Shown one piece after another: positions 1 through 10,973 of a stretch of DNA of 64,000 bases. Origin of the DNA: Ostrinia nubilalis (taxonomy: Eukaryota > Arthropoda > Insecta > Lepidoptera > Crambidae). The notes below the pieces were generated by a model. It was not told the origin of the DNA. It was given only the letters and a program-made list of their open reading frames with translations, and did no database searches. Positions within the stretch are counted from its first letter, which is position 1, and each line of letters begins with the position of its first letter. The position numbers and the translations under genes are program-made. Where the stretch lies: positions 9,925,001 through 9,989,000 of the forward strand of contig NC_087111.1 of the NCBI RefSeq assembly GCF_963855985.1. Reading direction: 5' to 3'.

Positions 1-410
1 GCCTCCGCCAAGGATTTCCACAAAGACCGGCCTTTTTTTTTAATGCACAACGAGGAAGCTCTTGGCCTGTATCTCACCTGATAGTAAGTGATGATCAGGC
101 CGAAGGTGGAATCGAGCTTCACCCGGAATCCTCCCACAGAGGAACTGGCTATCTTACCTCTAACTGCCGGAACACAACAATGCTGTTAAGATTGCTGTTA
201 TGACGACAGACTTAGGTAATATGGTGGTAGCTAGCCAGGCGGACTTAGAACAAGCCCTACCACCAACCAAACCGAACAGAAAAATCTGCCCCCACTGGGA
301 ATCGAACCCGGGACCTCTGCGTCTGAAGCAGGTGGTCTTACCACTAGACCACAGAGGCAATTACGAGGCTTACGCTACCTGTATCCAGGTACTTTCCGCA
401 ACCTATGAGA
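1..410 (-). mobile_element. RTE-type LINE 3' end, split by a SINE
   Basis: On the minus strand, bases 363-410 read VAESTWIQVA and bases 1-32 read DRSLWKSLAEA. These are adjacent blocks of the C-terminal tail found in RTE-like endonuclease/reverse transcriptase proteins of Lepidoptera. The SINE at 33-358 lies between them. This is a dead fragment that continues off the left edge. Confidence 0.7.
33..358 (-). mobile_element. tRNA-derived SINE, near full length
   Basis: The minus-strand head is tRNA-like, with A box TGGTCTAGTGG and B box GGTTCGATTCC. A ~250-bp body follows, ending in an A-rich tail that appears here as the T run at 33-42. A closely matching copy lies on the plus strand at 53087-53413. 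Shorter diverged body fragments lie near 22378, 33180 and possibly 18750. The tRNA-like fold gives an anticodon loop of TTCAGAC, but the second copy shares the full non-tRNA body, so this is a SINE and not a tRNA gene. Confidence 0.85.
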
Positions 411-582
411 TTAATCCCAAATGAAGTAAGCAAAACTTGTACGGATTGGAACATACAATCTAAAATATTACTTTATAAACATATAAAAAATCCTGCTAAG
501 TTTGTGGTCCGGGTCACATACCTACATATCAATCAGTAAACAGATGACGTGACGTCATAACTTCTAGAGTATTTTTTATCGG
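411..582. other. AT-rich spacer, nothing recognised
   Basis: AT-rich flank of element A. I see no coding sequence or known repeat here. Confidence 0.5.
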
Positions 583-1310
583 TAGGGTGATTGCTATAGT
601 AATTGGCCTGTACATAGTTATTGGCCACCTTGGCTAAAATAAAAATAAACAAGCATATGTACGTTATTAAGAGTGGAAAAGAGACACAAATACTTTCTCT
701 GAGCAATACGCTGTCCAATGTAGTATGTCAGAGTAAGAACAGATGGCATTCTAAACAGCAGTAGCTTTCTTTCGACAACGAGTCGTCCGAGTAGCCGCAT
801 GCTTGTCAAAATTTTAAGGTAAATATTTATGAATATTGTTCGTAATTTAATTGTTTTTGCTTGTTATAGTAATTTTACTGTTTTTTTGTAAAGAGATAAA
901 TGGTAGCTTATGTAGATAGATTAAGTTACTTTGTTTTGGAATAAAATAACTTTAAAATTATACCGGCCAATAACTATACCACGTTTCAATTTATTTCAGT
1001 TATTGGCCATGGGTGGCCAATAATTAAATTTTACTTTTATTGTATTTTTATTCAAGATTAAGTTAATTTAACCCTTAAATATTTGCTATTAAAATACTAA
1101 CGTCCTAACCTATTAGGATCAGTAATTAGCCGGGGGGGCAATTACTGACACTTATGCACGGCCAATAACTATTTTTATTGATTTACTTTACCTAGATTGT
1201 TACAAGATGCCGTAGGTAACACAGTATAGTAAGGTTGGTATAAGTAGTTGGAACAGAAACACTTAATCAGTTTAAAAAAATAAAACAAATAATACCTGAA
1301 ATGCAAAACA

Positions 1311-2378
1311 ATGATTTTTTTTTTATTCTCTATCGTTTGTGGGACTATTTATTATAAGCAAAATGGATTGGAAGCGGAAGTTACAGATGAACCTGAACCT
1401 GTAAGTCGGGAGAAAGAATCAACATTGAGTGAAATAGGAGAACTTCAAACTAGAGATAGAGAAAGAGAGACAAAAGACCCTAAAACTGGGACCCAAGAAG
1501 ATGAGATAGGTACTTGTAGACGAACGAGAACGACGAGATGAACCGTTGGCCCAAGAAAAGGAAATAACAGTTAATGAAGCAGCGTTATCTGAAAATAGAA
1601 CACAACAAAAAATAAATTTGACGACCTGGAAAAACTGAAACAAGGACTACCAATAGGTACTTTTATTAGTATCACAGCAGAAGTACATCCACGACCGGCT
1701 AAATTGACGAAAAAAAGACAATGATCACTAAAACGTACATTAAGGTGAAAGAAATAGAACGAAACAACTTTGATTTAATAGAAATAGAAAACGAAAGCTG
1801 TAAAGAAACTTTAGAAGCAGAAAGTGGAAGCTATGCTGATCTCATCACTTTTCGCATCACGCCAACAGGCAAAAAAAAATCAAGTCTGAAGGACTTTCTA
1901 CGAGCCAACTCGAAAAGGGAAGAGAAATATATCGCGATTACCGTTTCACATATCAGGCCAGAATATCAGAGGATTCTGGAAGAAAAAGCTAAAGAAAAAG
2001 AAATCCTCGAGAAAGAAAAAAGGGAACGAAAAATTGAAAGAGAACAAAAAAGAGAGGACAGAAAACTGAAAGCTGAAGAAAAGAAAACTGCTAAAATAAA
2101 AAAAGTAAGAATAATGTAATCTGTATCCAATCAAATCTGTAATATTTGCAAAAAGCTTATAAAAAATAGACTTTTAGTATGCTCTGAATGTCACCGTGTC
2201 TTTCATAAATCTTGTGAAAAAGCATATTCCTGAAGAAGAAGGAGACAGTTATCTTTGTCACAATTGTTACAATGTTACTGAATGTATTGACGATGATGAG
2301 ATAGATGAAGAAATCGATAAGAGTGATACCACAGACGAATTCTTAGCTAATCTTAAGGAAAGACAAAATGAGTTATAG
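1311..2378 (+). pseudogene. Transposase C-terminal remnant with PHD-like zinc finger
   Basis: Pieces of one protein run in series with stops and frameshifts between them. They are an acidic/charged stretch (from 1311), a block reading FDDLEKLKQG then HPRPAKLTKK (about 1610-1722), a Lys/Glu-rich coiled stretch (1721-2119), and after an in-frame stop a cysteine cluster (2137-2280). The cluster reads C-x2-C-x10-C-x2-C-x4-H-x2-C, and after a frameshift YLCHNC completes the Cys4-His-Cys3 pattern of a PHD finger. Insect pogo/Tigger-like transposases often carry such a finger after the DDE domain, which fits the TA-flanked host. No DDE catalytic core is visible, so this is an internally deleted relic. 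The start at 1311 is only where readable coding begins. Confidence 0.6.
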
Positions 2379-2379
2379 T

Positions 2380-3806
2380 CCAGTAGAATTAGCTTTTAAA
2401 TCGGAAATAATTCCTACAAAAGATTTTATTGTTTTAATGGCTTCATTGGTTGCCCATTAAGACTCTCCTAAGTTTTCGACTTCGACGGAGTTGTGCTTAA
2501 GTGGTGGGGGCCCCCGATAGGGGCATTTTTTCGGTTTTCCGGTTATACCGCGTAAAGGACTTACCCTATCAAAAAGTGGTCTTCATGACGGTTGAAGGGC
2601 ACTTAATCCTGCATTGAATAAGACCAAATTCATATGTTTTGGACAAACCGTTCTCGCGCTAAAGTTCGGCAAAGTAGAAAATATACGTATAATTAATGAC
2701 CCTCTCCACGTCCAATGGTTTGTTACCCACAGGCTTCCAAGTCTTGAAAAGGGCCACCTCAACCAGTGTAACCCTATCAAGGCTTACGAGCTTGATGCGC
2801 CTATCCTTGTACGTCCCAGCCGTTCCTTAACTGCGGTTGCTGCACCTCTTCCTGGCACTCACCTGAACGACTCTGTGTTACCTACTGTGGCTGCCCCTCT
2901 TCCTTGTATCCTCCTGCATGACTACGTTGCCTAGCCGTATGCCTGGTCTAAGGTTCGACGCCAAAAATCAACAACAACAAGTTTATATTAAAACGCTGAA
3001 GAGTTTTTTTTTGTTTGTTTGAACGCGCTAATCTTGAGAATTACTAGTTTGATTGAAATCATTATTTTTGTGTTGAATAGCTCATACATTGAGGAAGGCT
3101 ATAGGATATATACAATCACTCTACGACTAATAGAGGCGAAGCAGTAAAGAAAAATGTTGCAAGCACGGGAAATAGTATTTAAACTATTTTCACTCGTACG
3201 AAGTTGATTTTGTGGCGTCGAACCTTGGACCAGGCATATGGCTAAGCAATGAAATCGTACAGGAGGGTACAAGGAAGAGGGGCAGCCACATTAGGTAACA
3301 CAGAGTCGTTCAGGAGAGTGCCAGGAAGAGGTGCAGCAACCGCAGTTAAGGAACGGCTGGGACGAACAAGGATAAGCGAATCAAACTCGTGAGCCTTGTT
3401 AGGGTTACACTGGTTAAGGCGACCCTTTACAAGGCTTAGAAGCATGTGGGTAACAAGCCATTGGACGTGGAGAGGGTCATTAATTATACGTATATTTTCT
3501 ACTTTGCCGAACTTTAGCGCGAGAACGGTTTGTCCAAAACATATGAATTTGGTCTTATTCAATGCAGGATTAAGTGCCCTTTAACCGTCATGAAGACCAC
3601 TTTTCGATAGGGTAAGTCCTTTACGCGGTATAACCGGAAAACCGAAAAAACGCCCCTTTCGGGGGCCCCCACCACTTAAGCACAACTCCGTCGAAGTCGA
3701 AAACTTAGGAGAGTCTTAATGGGCAACCAATGAAGCCATTAAAGCAAAAAAATCTTTTGTAGGAATTATTTCCGATTTAATCAATTTTTGTGTTTAATTC
3801 TACTGG
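2380..3806. repeat. Long inverted repeat (fold-back) inside element A
   Basis: An arm at about 2380-2972 is matched in reverse complement by 3203-3806, around a ~230-bp loop. Both arms can be read as the same ~106-residue open frame (2614-2934 plus, 3562-3242 minus) beginning NKTKFICFGQTVLALKF. Shared open frames are expected in an inverted duplication and do not by themselves show a gene. The arms differ by scattered substitutions and a small indel near their outer ends. No target duplication is evident at the outer edges. The arms could be the ends of a separate fold-back insertion or an inverted duplication of element A sequence. Confidence 0.8.
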
Positions 3807-4122
3807 CCTATTAGGATTACAAAGCGTGAAGTTTCAGTGATTTTTATGGGTTTTTTTTCGGTGGCTAATAACTGTACTTCTAGGAGCCAATTACTGTGTT
3901 TTTGGGGCCAATAGCTAAATTTAATGTGATCTCTGACATTTTTAAAATTATTATTGTAATTCTTATCGTATAACACCAAATAGGTACTAGCTTAAATAGC
4001 AGCAATATTGTTTTCTCATAATAAAATATAAAAAGTAAACAAAAGTCGAGTTTTTGTTACATTTCACACAAGTTAACTTACACAACGCTCTTAAAGGGCC
4101 AATAACTGTAGCAATCACCCTA

Positions 4123-4390
4123 ATTCAGAAGGAATTGTTGTTGTTTATGAATGAACTTTAATCACTGGGGACTTATTTTCGAAGCACTGGAATTCTTTAT
4201 CACATTTGAATTTAAAAAAATCGCATACGAATATTTTCTATGCTTCAATAGCAATCGAAGTGGAGAAAAATCGAAGTAGTGACTAAGTAGGTATATGTAA
4301 AGGTCCCTCGGTAATGGATTATATTCGATTACAGACAGGAAGACTGGCAAACTCAATGGGGGACTTCAATTTGTATGACCACAAGTACCT
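4123..4390. other. Spacer, nothing recognised
   Basis: AT-rich flank to the right of element A. The minus-strand frame at 4162-4356 has no recognisable similarity and is probably chance. Confidence 0.4.
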
Positions 4391-4545
4391 GTAGTAATAG
4401 GAACTATTAGCCTAGGGACTATTCCCACCTCTCGTTCCCACCGCTGCAACTCCTGTGTAGCCAGGATCTACAGCTTGACCAACCCAAAAACCCAACCAGT
4501 GAGGGTCAAGTTTGTCCCGGGGGAGAGTTAAACTGTCATTGGACT
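4391..4545 (+). repeat. Solo copy of the fold-back arm found at 50.2 and 50.5 kb
   Basis: The stretch from 'gggactattcccacctctcg' through 'gtcaagtttgtcccgggggag' matches both arms of the inverted repeat at 50044-50725, with few differences. Only the inner half of the arm is present here. Confidence 0.75.
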
Positions 4546-4559
4546 GACCTGCGAGTATA

Positions 4560-4945
4560 ACAAATCTATTATTACTATTGACTAACAACACTATAGCTTG
4601 ACGTGCTATGCTCAGAGTTCCCTGCGTGATCGAATCAGAAATGAGGAGATCCGCAGGAAAACCAAAGTGACAGAACCTGTAGAATTGCTAAACTCAAGTG
4701 GCAGTGAGCAGGGCATATAGCTCGTAGAGCTGATGGTTGTTGGGGCAGAAAAGATCTCGAGTGGCCACCACGGGCCGGAAGACTGTGAGGAGCAGGCCTT
4801 CCACTAGGTAGACCGACGATCTGGTGAAGGTCGCGGGAAGAACCTGGATGCGGGCAGCGCAGTACCGATTGTTGTGGAAATCGTGGAAATCCTTGGGGGA
4901 GACCTTTGTCCAGCAGTGGACGCCATTTGGCTGAAACGGCATCAC
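4560..4945 (+). mobile_element. RTE-type LINE 3' fragment
   Basis: The translation, with stops and shifts, gives RDRIRNEE-like text, then TDDLVKVAGRTWMRAA and GETFVQQWTPFG. This is the standard C-terminal tail of lepidopteran RTE proteins. It is degenerate, and no start or catalytic domain is present. Confidence 0.75.
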
Positions 4946-5431
4946 TATAAAATTAAATTCTTGCCACCATCTAAAATGATCTGTACAAGCTCTTTTAGTT
5001 GGTTATGATTATTATATTTCTTCCATTGTTTCTATTATGACTACGGAACAATCATAATATGATCGACATAGTGCAACTGACCATTGACCCAATAACTGCA
5101 GAGTGAGTCGACACCTCATTGATCCAGTTATGCTAGACAAATTGTACAGTAACAGCACATGATGCTACACATTTTTGTAGCAAAATAGTCCATAACATAG
5201 CTAGGTACATAAGATTCTTACATAAGATGCCACAGTGTTAACCTTGACGTGCAGTACTCAATAGACTGTTGACAGAGTACGGTGAAAATTACGATTCATA
5301 TAAGACTCTACTTCTCAAACTTTAACGTTATTATTCTGTGCTTTAACTTCAAGTAGCCCCAAGAATAGCATAGGTAATATTTTTTTAAATGCAGCGACAT
5401 AGCATATAAATTTAAAGGAAATCTAAGGGTA
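4946..5431. other. Spacer, nothing recognised
   Basis: AT-rich DNA with no convincing coding sequence, inverted repeat or known repeat. Confidence 0.4.
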
Positions 5432-5646
5432 AGAACTCACGGCGCGATTTTCACCCGTGCCCGTGGCGGTTGTGGAATTGCGGTTTTATTTCAAAACTTA
5501 CGGGAGCGGTTATTCTAACAAGCGGGACGCGATTACAACGATTACGAAGTGAGTTGTGCATTAGTTTTTACATAGTATCTGCATTCTACAGAAGCTGCGG
5601 GCCCGCAACCGCCGCGGGCACGGGTGAAAATCGCGCCATGAGTTCT
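5432..5646. mobile_element. MITE with ~40-bp TIRs
   Basis: The left end AGAACTCACGGCGCGATTTT is mirrored by the right end near 5607-5646. The shared TIR continues through CACCCGTGCCCG. TA flanks both sides (5430-5431, 5647-5648). The element is about 215 bp and has no coding sequence. Its right flank was later hit by the RTE insertion that begins at 5653. Confidence 0.8.
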
Positions 5647-6129
5647 TAGCCTGCCTGAAGACTAGAGTGTATAACCAATGTGTGTTACCAGTGATAACTT
5701 ATGGCTCGGAAACGTGGCCTCTCACTATAGGCCTTATCGGTCATTCTCCGGATCTGGATTATTTTGTTGATTACCCCGACCTTTTTTATTTAGAGTAAGT
5801 TTAGGTAAAACCTTTCAAAATAGACATTATTACGAGCATATTTTTTATATTGGCCCATCTGTAGCAAGCAGGAATAAAAAGTTATGCGACATCAAAATTT
5901 TCATGGTCGGGGTAATCAAAGTTGGGAGTCAGAGTAATCAAAAATAAAACAAAATATTTTATGTTCTAAGGTTTTTTTTAAGTTATGGTAAAATAAATGT
6001 TATTATAACTAGCCATTTGTTATTTTGATGTATAAACGACAATATTGTAAAGTTTGAACAAAATCTGTTAAGTAGTTGTTGCGTAAAAGAGTAAAAAACA
6101 TACATATACATTATACATATAATATTAGT

Positions 6130-6970
6130 GACTCAATGTCCTATGTCTCCTATATGGGACAGAAGGCGTCCACAACAGTCCTCCATCGCATTCGGTCTTG
6201 AGCTTCGTGTTTGATCTCGCTCCAAGTCTTAACAGTGCGCCGCTATGTTTTTTTGGCGCGACCACGTTTGCATTTTCCCTGGGGGTTCCAATCTAGAGCC
6301 TGCTTGGGGATGTGATCGGGGTCCCTTCGGAGAGTGTGGCCGATCCAGTTCCATTTGCAGCGTTTATTCTGCTGAAAGATCGGTATTTCGTGGCAGCGTT
6401 CCAAAAGTTCGTCGTTTGAAGATTTTGGAGAATTCGGCGAAGACAGCGGCTGAAGAAGATCTGCAGCTGGTGCGAGATAACCTTAGTGACCTTCCACGTT
6501 TCACGCCCATAGAGCAGAACTGGTTTGACGTTGGACCCGAATATTTTGATCTTGCTTGGGTCAATTTCCGTGACTGTCATACGGCTCGAAGTTGTGCGAA
6601 GGTAGCTCTGGCCTTGGCAATGCGCGAAGTGATGTCCTTTTCGGTACCTCCAGGCTCTGAAACGATGCTCCCGAGGTAAGTGAAATTGTGGACTCGCTGG
6701 ACATCCTCTGCACCAACGGTGTGCAATTCCTCACTCCAGATCGCATCTCTTGGGTCTTCCGGTACTGATACCCTTGCTTTACCCTTTTTTCGGCACAATA
6801 ATTAGAAGCCCCTTATGCAAGTCGTCTGGGAGTTCCTCTTCCATCCAGATGTTTTTGAAGACAGGTGTCAGGATGTTAACGGCGGAGTTTACATCGGCTT
6901 ACAGCATTTCAGCGGTGATAAGGTCGAGTCCAGGGGTCTTGCCAATTTTGAGGGATAATATTATGTATTA
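6130..6970 (-). mobile_element. LINE reverse transcriptase fragment (minus strand)
   Basis: Minus-strand frames give, in order, KIGKTPGLDLITAEML, LPDDLHKGLLIIVPKKG, then FTYLGSIVSEPGGTEKDI, KIKIFGSNVKPVLLYGRETW and SHQLQIFFSRCLRRIL. This is the order of blocks in non-LTR reverse transcriptases, but the catalytic palm between KKG and FTYLGS is deleted and there are stops. It is a different family from the RTE copies with VQQWTSYG tails. Confidence 0.8.
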
Positions 6971-8525
6971 ATAGGAGATAGGATTTCATTTTGGTAAAGG
7001 GTAATTTTGCTTATTAAACGTTATTTAGTTAATCATTCATTAGTAAAATTACAGTATTATTGATTACTCGGTGACAAAAGTCGGGGTAATCAAGGTCGGG
7101 GTAGTCAAAAAATTAAGGTTTATCCTGAGCCCTGCCCAATCTGTAAGTTGAATCTCATATTATTGTATTAAAACATACACAAAAATGCGGTTACATGGAC
7201 CATTATTCCTGTACATTCTCAAGAACTTTCCATGTAAAGAAACCTAAAAAAATTGGATAGAGTAAATCAATCGTGCACTGAACCAAGGTCGGGGTAATCA
7301 TATTCTTATCTCGATAACTCCGAAATCCTGCGACGAGTTGCATTACCGATCACCTCGGCACGCAGGCCACCACTAAAGGTTCACGGGGGAGGATAGAGCT
7401 CGTTTCTAAATTGCGTAGCTAGGGACGTAGGCGCACATTAGTGACGTGTCGGGGTAATCACGGTTAACGCCCGGACACAACTTCAAATAGTTATTTTACA
7501 AAACCTTTTAGTCATATAGTTATATCGTATTTAATTTATCAATGTTTATTTAAGGCGATTAGAGTCCTCAATGACCTTGGGCGTTTGACCTTCACGCCGC
7601 GCGAAACACCCGCGCACCCCGCACGAAAACTCCGATTTGACACCGATCAAAATTACACGGGCATAGGTAGATACAGAATAGAAGCTCTTTTTTCATGACA
7701 TTACTGCCTATTATTTTAAACTTGAATTGATGAACCTTGATGTCGGTGTCATTTAACTCAGGCGTAAAGGTATTTAATAAAAATAACACAATCCATGAAC
7801 ATTTTGTACGGGATATTTTTATTTTATTTTTTCGTATATTTTCTAATGTTTTTGTCGGATCAGCCGTTCTCGAAATTTAAACATGTAATATGTAGGTAAC
7901 TTCGGGTGGAATCTTGCAAGCTGAATTTGTTAGACCAACTTCCTGACGACAACTGTAGGTATTAGAACACATAGTAGTATTGTCTATGGTTTAAAAAAGC
8001 AAATGTTTCTTCTTTTGTCTATTGTCATTCTCTTTGTGTCACTTATGAAGAATAAACTGAAAATGTGTTTAATCTCGTCTTTTTATTAGAAATCATTCAA
8101 CAACTGATTGAGTTAAAATTTTGGATGTACATACCTACATGTAATTCGGATGACAATGCAATATTGTGATGACATCTGATGATAGAGCTGGAATGCCAGT
8201 GGCCCCGTAGCAACTCCGGGATTAAACGATTCCATCGAGTTTAGGCTCGTTTGATTTGTATTTATTTATTTACTTATATAAATATAAATAAGTAATATTA
8301 TGTAAGTAAGCTACTTTAAAAATCACGAGTACCTACCTACTTCAATTCTCAAAGGCAAACAGGGTCTGGGGGGGATGATGCCCTCCATAGCAAGTGGACA
8401 GATTCGCAACTGGACAGATTCTCAACTGGACAGATTCTCAGGTGGACGGATTAGCAACTGGACAGATTACAGTCATGAGCAATGAATTATAGTTACTAAA
8501 AAAAAACTTTTGAATACCGGGACAA

Positions 8526-8705
8526 AGGATGATGGGCACAAATGTGTGGAAAGTGGTACCCGCTCCAATAGCCATAACCAATATACAATTTCAAAGGGCA
8601 TTTAGATGTAGGAAAATGTCTGCTATGGGGCCAGTTCTAATTCACGTTTTGAAAGTAGTAATTCCACTAAGTATTATAAATCACGGTATAATACAATCAT
8701 CCATG
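8526..8705 (+). repeat. Dispersed repeat, copy 1 of 2
   Basis: The stretch from 'aaggatgatgggcacaaatg' to 'caatcatccatgtatacga' recurs at 19620-19807 with a few differences. No coding potential is evident. Confidence 0.8.
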
Positions 8706-8710
8706 TATAC

Positions 8711-9343
8711 GAAAAAACCGGCCAAGTGCGAGTCGGACTCGCGCACCGAGGGTTCCGTACCATTGATTTATGAAATTAAAATTATTATTTTTTATTTAAG
8801 TTATTAGTATGAAAGATTACGCGGTAATAAGCAGTTTACGATTTACGAGGTATTAAAAAAAACTACTTACTAGTTCTCGTTCAAAACAATTTTCGTTGGT
8901 AGTTTTTACAGTAATGTAAATCATATTGTTTTTTTAGATATTTCATTTTCTTATTTTAGAAGTTAAAAGGGGGGGGGGGGGGGGGGCGTTGGCAACCCTG
9001 TTTCCACTTTGGAAGCGTCTGTCACGCAAACTATTCGGTTTAGAAAAAATATTTTAGAAACTTCGATATCATTTTTGAAGACCTGTCCATAGATACCCCA
9101 CACGTATGCGTTTGAAGAAAAAAACATTTTTGAGTATGGGGTTGGGGAGCCCCCAATATTTATATTTTTTTTTTATTTTTGCATCAAAATCTTAATGCGG
9201 TTCACAGAATACATCTACCTACCAAGTTTCAACAGTATAGCTCTTATAGTTTCGGAAAAAAATGGCTGTGACATACGGAGTGACAGACAGACATGACGAA
9301 TCTATAAGGGTTCCGTTTTTTGCCATTTGGCTACGGAACCCTA
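8711..9343 (+). repeat. Lepidopteran dispersed repeat ('ccggccaagtgcgagtcgg' family)
   Basis: It begins with 'accggccaagtgcgagtcgg' and 'gggttccgtacc' and ends with 'ctacggaaccctaaaa', the hallmark ends of a repeat seen in many moth and butterfly genomes. It contains an 18-nt G run (8969-8986). Family recognition is from general knowledge, not from a search. Confidence 0.65.
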
Positions 9344-9639
9344 AAAAGGGATGGCACACTCATACAAGCCGCGTGCGCGCAAGCGTGCGGTGCGTTTGAA
9401 TGAAGATAAATTACTTCCCTTCTTTATACTATGTCACTAGCTTATTCAAATAATGCATTACATGATATAGGTTCAAATTAATATTACACAAACTACTGTA
9501 CAGGAGGTTGTTTTTATGCTATGGACTGTACATGTCCTGTCCAGTTGCTAATCCGTCCACCTGAGAATCTGTCCAGTTGAGAATCTGTCCAGTTGCGAAT
9601 CTGTCCACTTGCTATGGAGGGTGATGATGGAGCTGGAAT

Positions 9640-10971
9640 GTGGCCGTAGGAATAGGCTAGTTTCTTAAAAAACACTTTTAGTCCGTCAATAATTATACTA
9701 TCAAAAAATATTGGACACGGGATATTTTTATTTGTCAACAAACAAGTAATTACGAAGTTATGATGCGATGAAATTCCGCGTGACGTCACAAATCGCAACA
9801 ATTTTAAGCACGCCTTAACGTCATGGGCCTCTTCTGAACTTTGGCGCGCTTTATCTCTTTAAATTTTCATAAGTTTAAAAAAGTGAAAAATACATTTAAA
9901 GTATTTTTTTGGTAAGTTGACCGACGGACTAATTCAAACTCTTGCTTTACCCAGGAAACATCCCTATTCTTCGAAATTATTACGAGCTACATAACGAAAA
10001 ATTTAATCTTTGCTACTACGCCGCAGCAAATTCCGCATCATAAATAAAAAAATAAATTAAAAGAAAAAACCTTTTTTTTAAAACAAGTTTTTGTACGCTA
10101 ATAATTTTAGTTTCATGACATGCTCCCAAAATTCATCATCTTATAAGAGGATTTCAGTTTGTATCGACGAAACTTTTTAATTATTATAGCCTATAGGTAC
10201 GTTTCATGGTTAGGTAATTTAGGGAAGTTTATTTGCACTTAACATGAAAAATATGGTATCAATGTACTGTGTACCTATGCACCTTCAGTGGCAACAACAA
10301 GGTCTATTGAGTACCAACAAGGTCTATAGTCTAATAAAGGCATGAAATAAATTAATTTTCACCAAAAATTAAAACCAACTCCAAAACAAATCACCAAAAG
10401 GTAGGCTGTCACCGACTCCGAAAATATCAATCATGATATACGGGCATTTGTAAACAGTATCCACATTTTTTAATAAGCGCTATAGAACAATTTATCAATA
10501 CCACTTTATCTTATTTTTTTTAACTGCGGTATTTTCGCGAAGAAACATATTGAAAATCTAATTCTAAATGGCCCATTTGCTCCGAGCCTAAGTATGAAAA
10601 ATATAAATTGTTTTCTTCACGTAAATCGATTAAGTTACTGATTTGGATACTGATTGCAAAGGCCTAGTAGGTAAATAAATAACGGAATATATTTTCAACT
10701 TTTACTTATCTAGTGCCGTTTTTTTTTGGAGTCGATTTTTTTACACTAATAGATTCTATTTAGGTAGATAATAGCGTCCGAGCATGCCTTAAGAGCGTTG
10801 TAGCAAAAAGTTGGCGTTCGAATTTTAGGTTTTTATTGCTCGACGTCGCGTAGTGAGTGCGCAAACTGCATTTATCTTTACAATTTCAACGCTGCGTCGA
10901 CTAAACGATCTTAATCCGTAGTTGTATCGTACCTAAGACAGTACGTCATACATAATAATACAGAAATAATG
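9640..10971. other. AT-rich spacer inside element B
   Basis: No gene recognised. A short word TTAAGAGCGTTGT (about 10789) reappears inverted near 15376, a weak hint of another TTAA-flanked pair. Confidence 0.4.
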
Positions 10972-10973
10972 TA

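Larger units (their letters stand above)
585..4120 (+). mobile_element. Element A: TA-flanked TIR transposon, internally degraded
   Basis: The ends are imperfect inverted repeats: GGGTGATTGCTATAGTAATTGG on the left against GGGTGATTGCTACAGTTATTGG read inward from the right. Both are flanked by TA (583-584 and 4121-4122). Both ends are filled with copies of TTATTGGCC or its complement GGCCAATAA, near 600, 617, 963, 999, 1012, 1159, 3860, 3883, 3904 and 4097. The copies are turned inward on the left and outward on the right. The interior holds transposase relics (1311-2378) and a long fold-back (2380-3806). A TA duplication fits the Tc1/mariner-pogo superfamily; the pogo assignment is inference. 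Confidence 0.75.
8381..9621. repeat. 86-bp inverted repeats made of a 16-bp tandem unit
   Basis: Bases 8381-8466 and 9536-9621 are reverse complements with no difference that I can see. Each arm holds about five copies of a unit like TGGACAGATTCTCAAC. Between them lie a dispersed repeat (8526-8705) and the common lepidopteran repeat (8711-9343). The structure suggests ends of a non-autonomous DNA element or Helitron-like insertion; the class is unknown. Confidence 0.75.

Noticed and set aside
285..358. tRNA gene on the minus strand
   Set aside because: The tRNA-like part is followed by the same ~250-bp body and A tail as the copy at 53087, so it is a SINE head. The anticodon stem also has a mismatch and there is no long variable arm as Leu would need.
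6245..6679. 144-residue plus-strand frame
   Set aside because: Shadow of the LINE reverse transcriptase on the minus strand.
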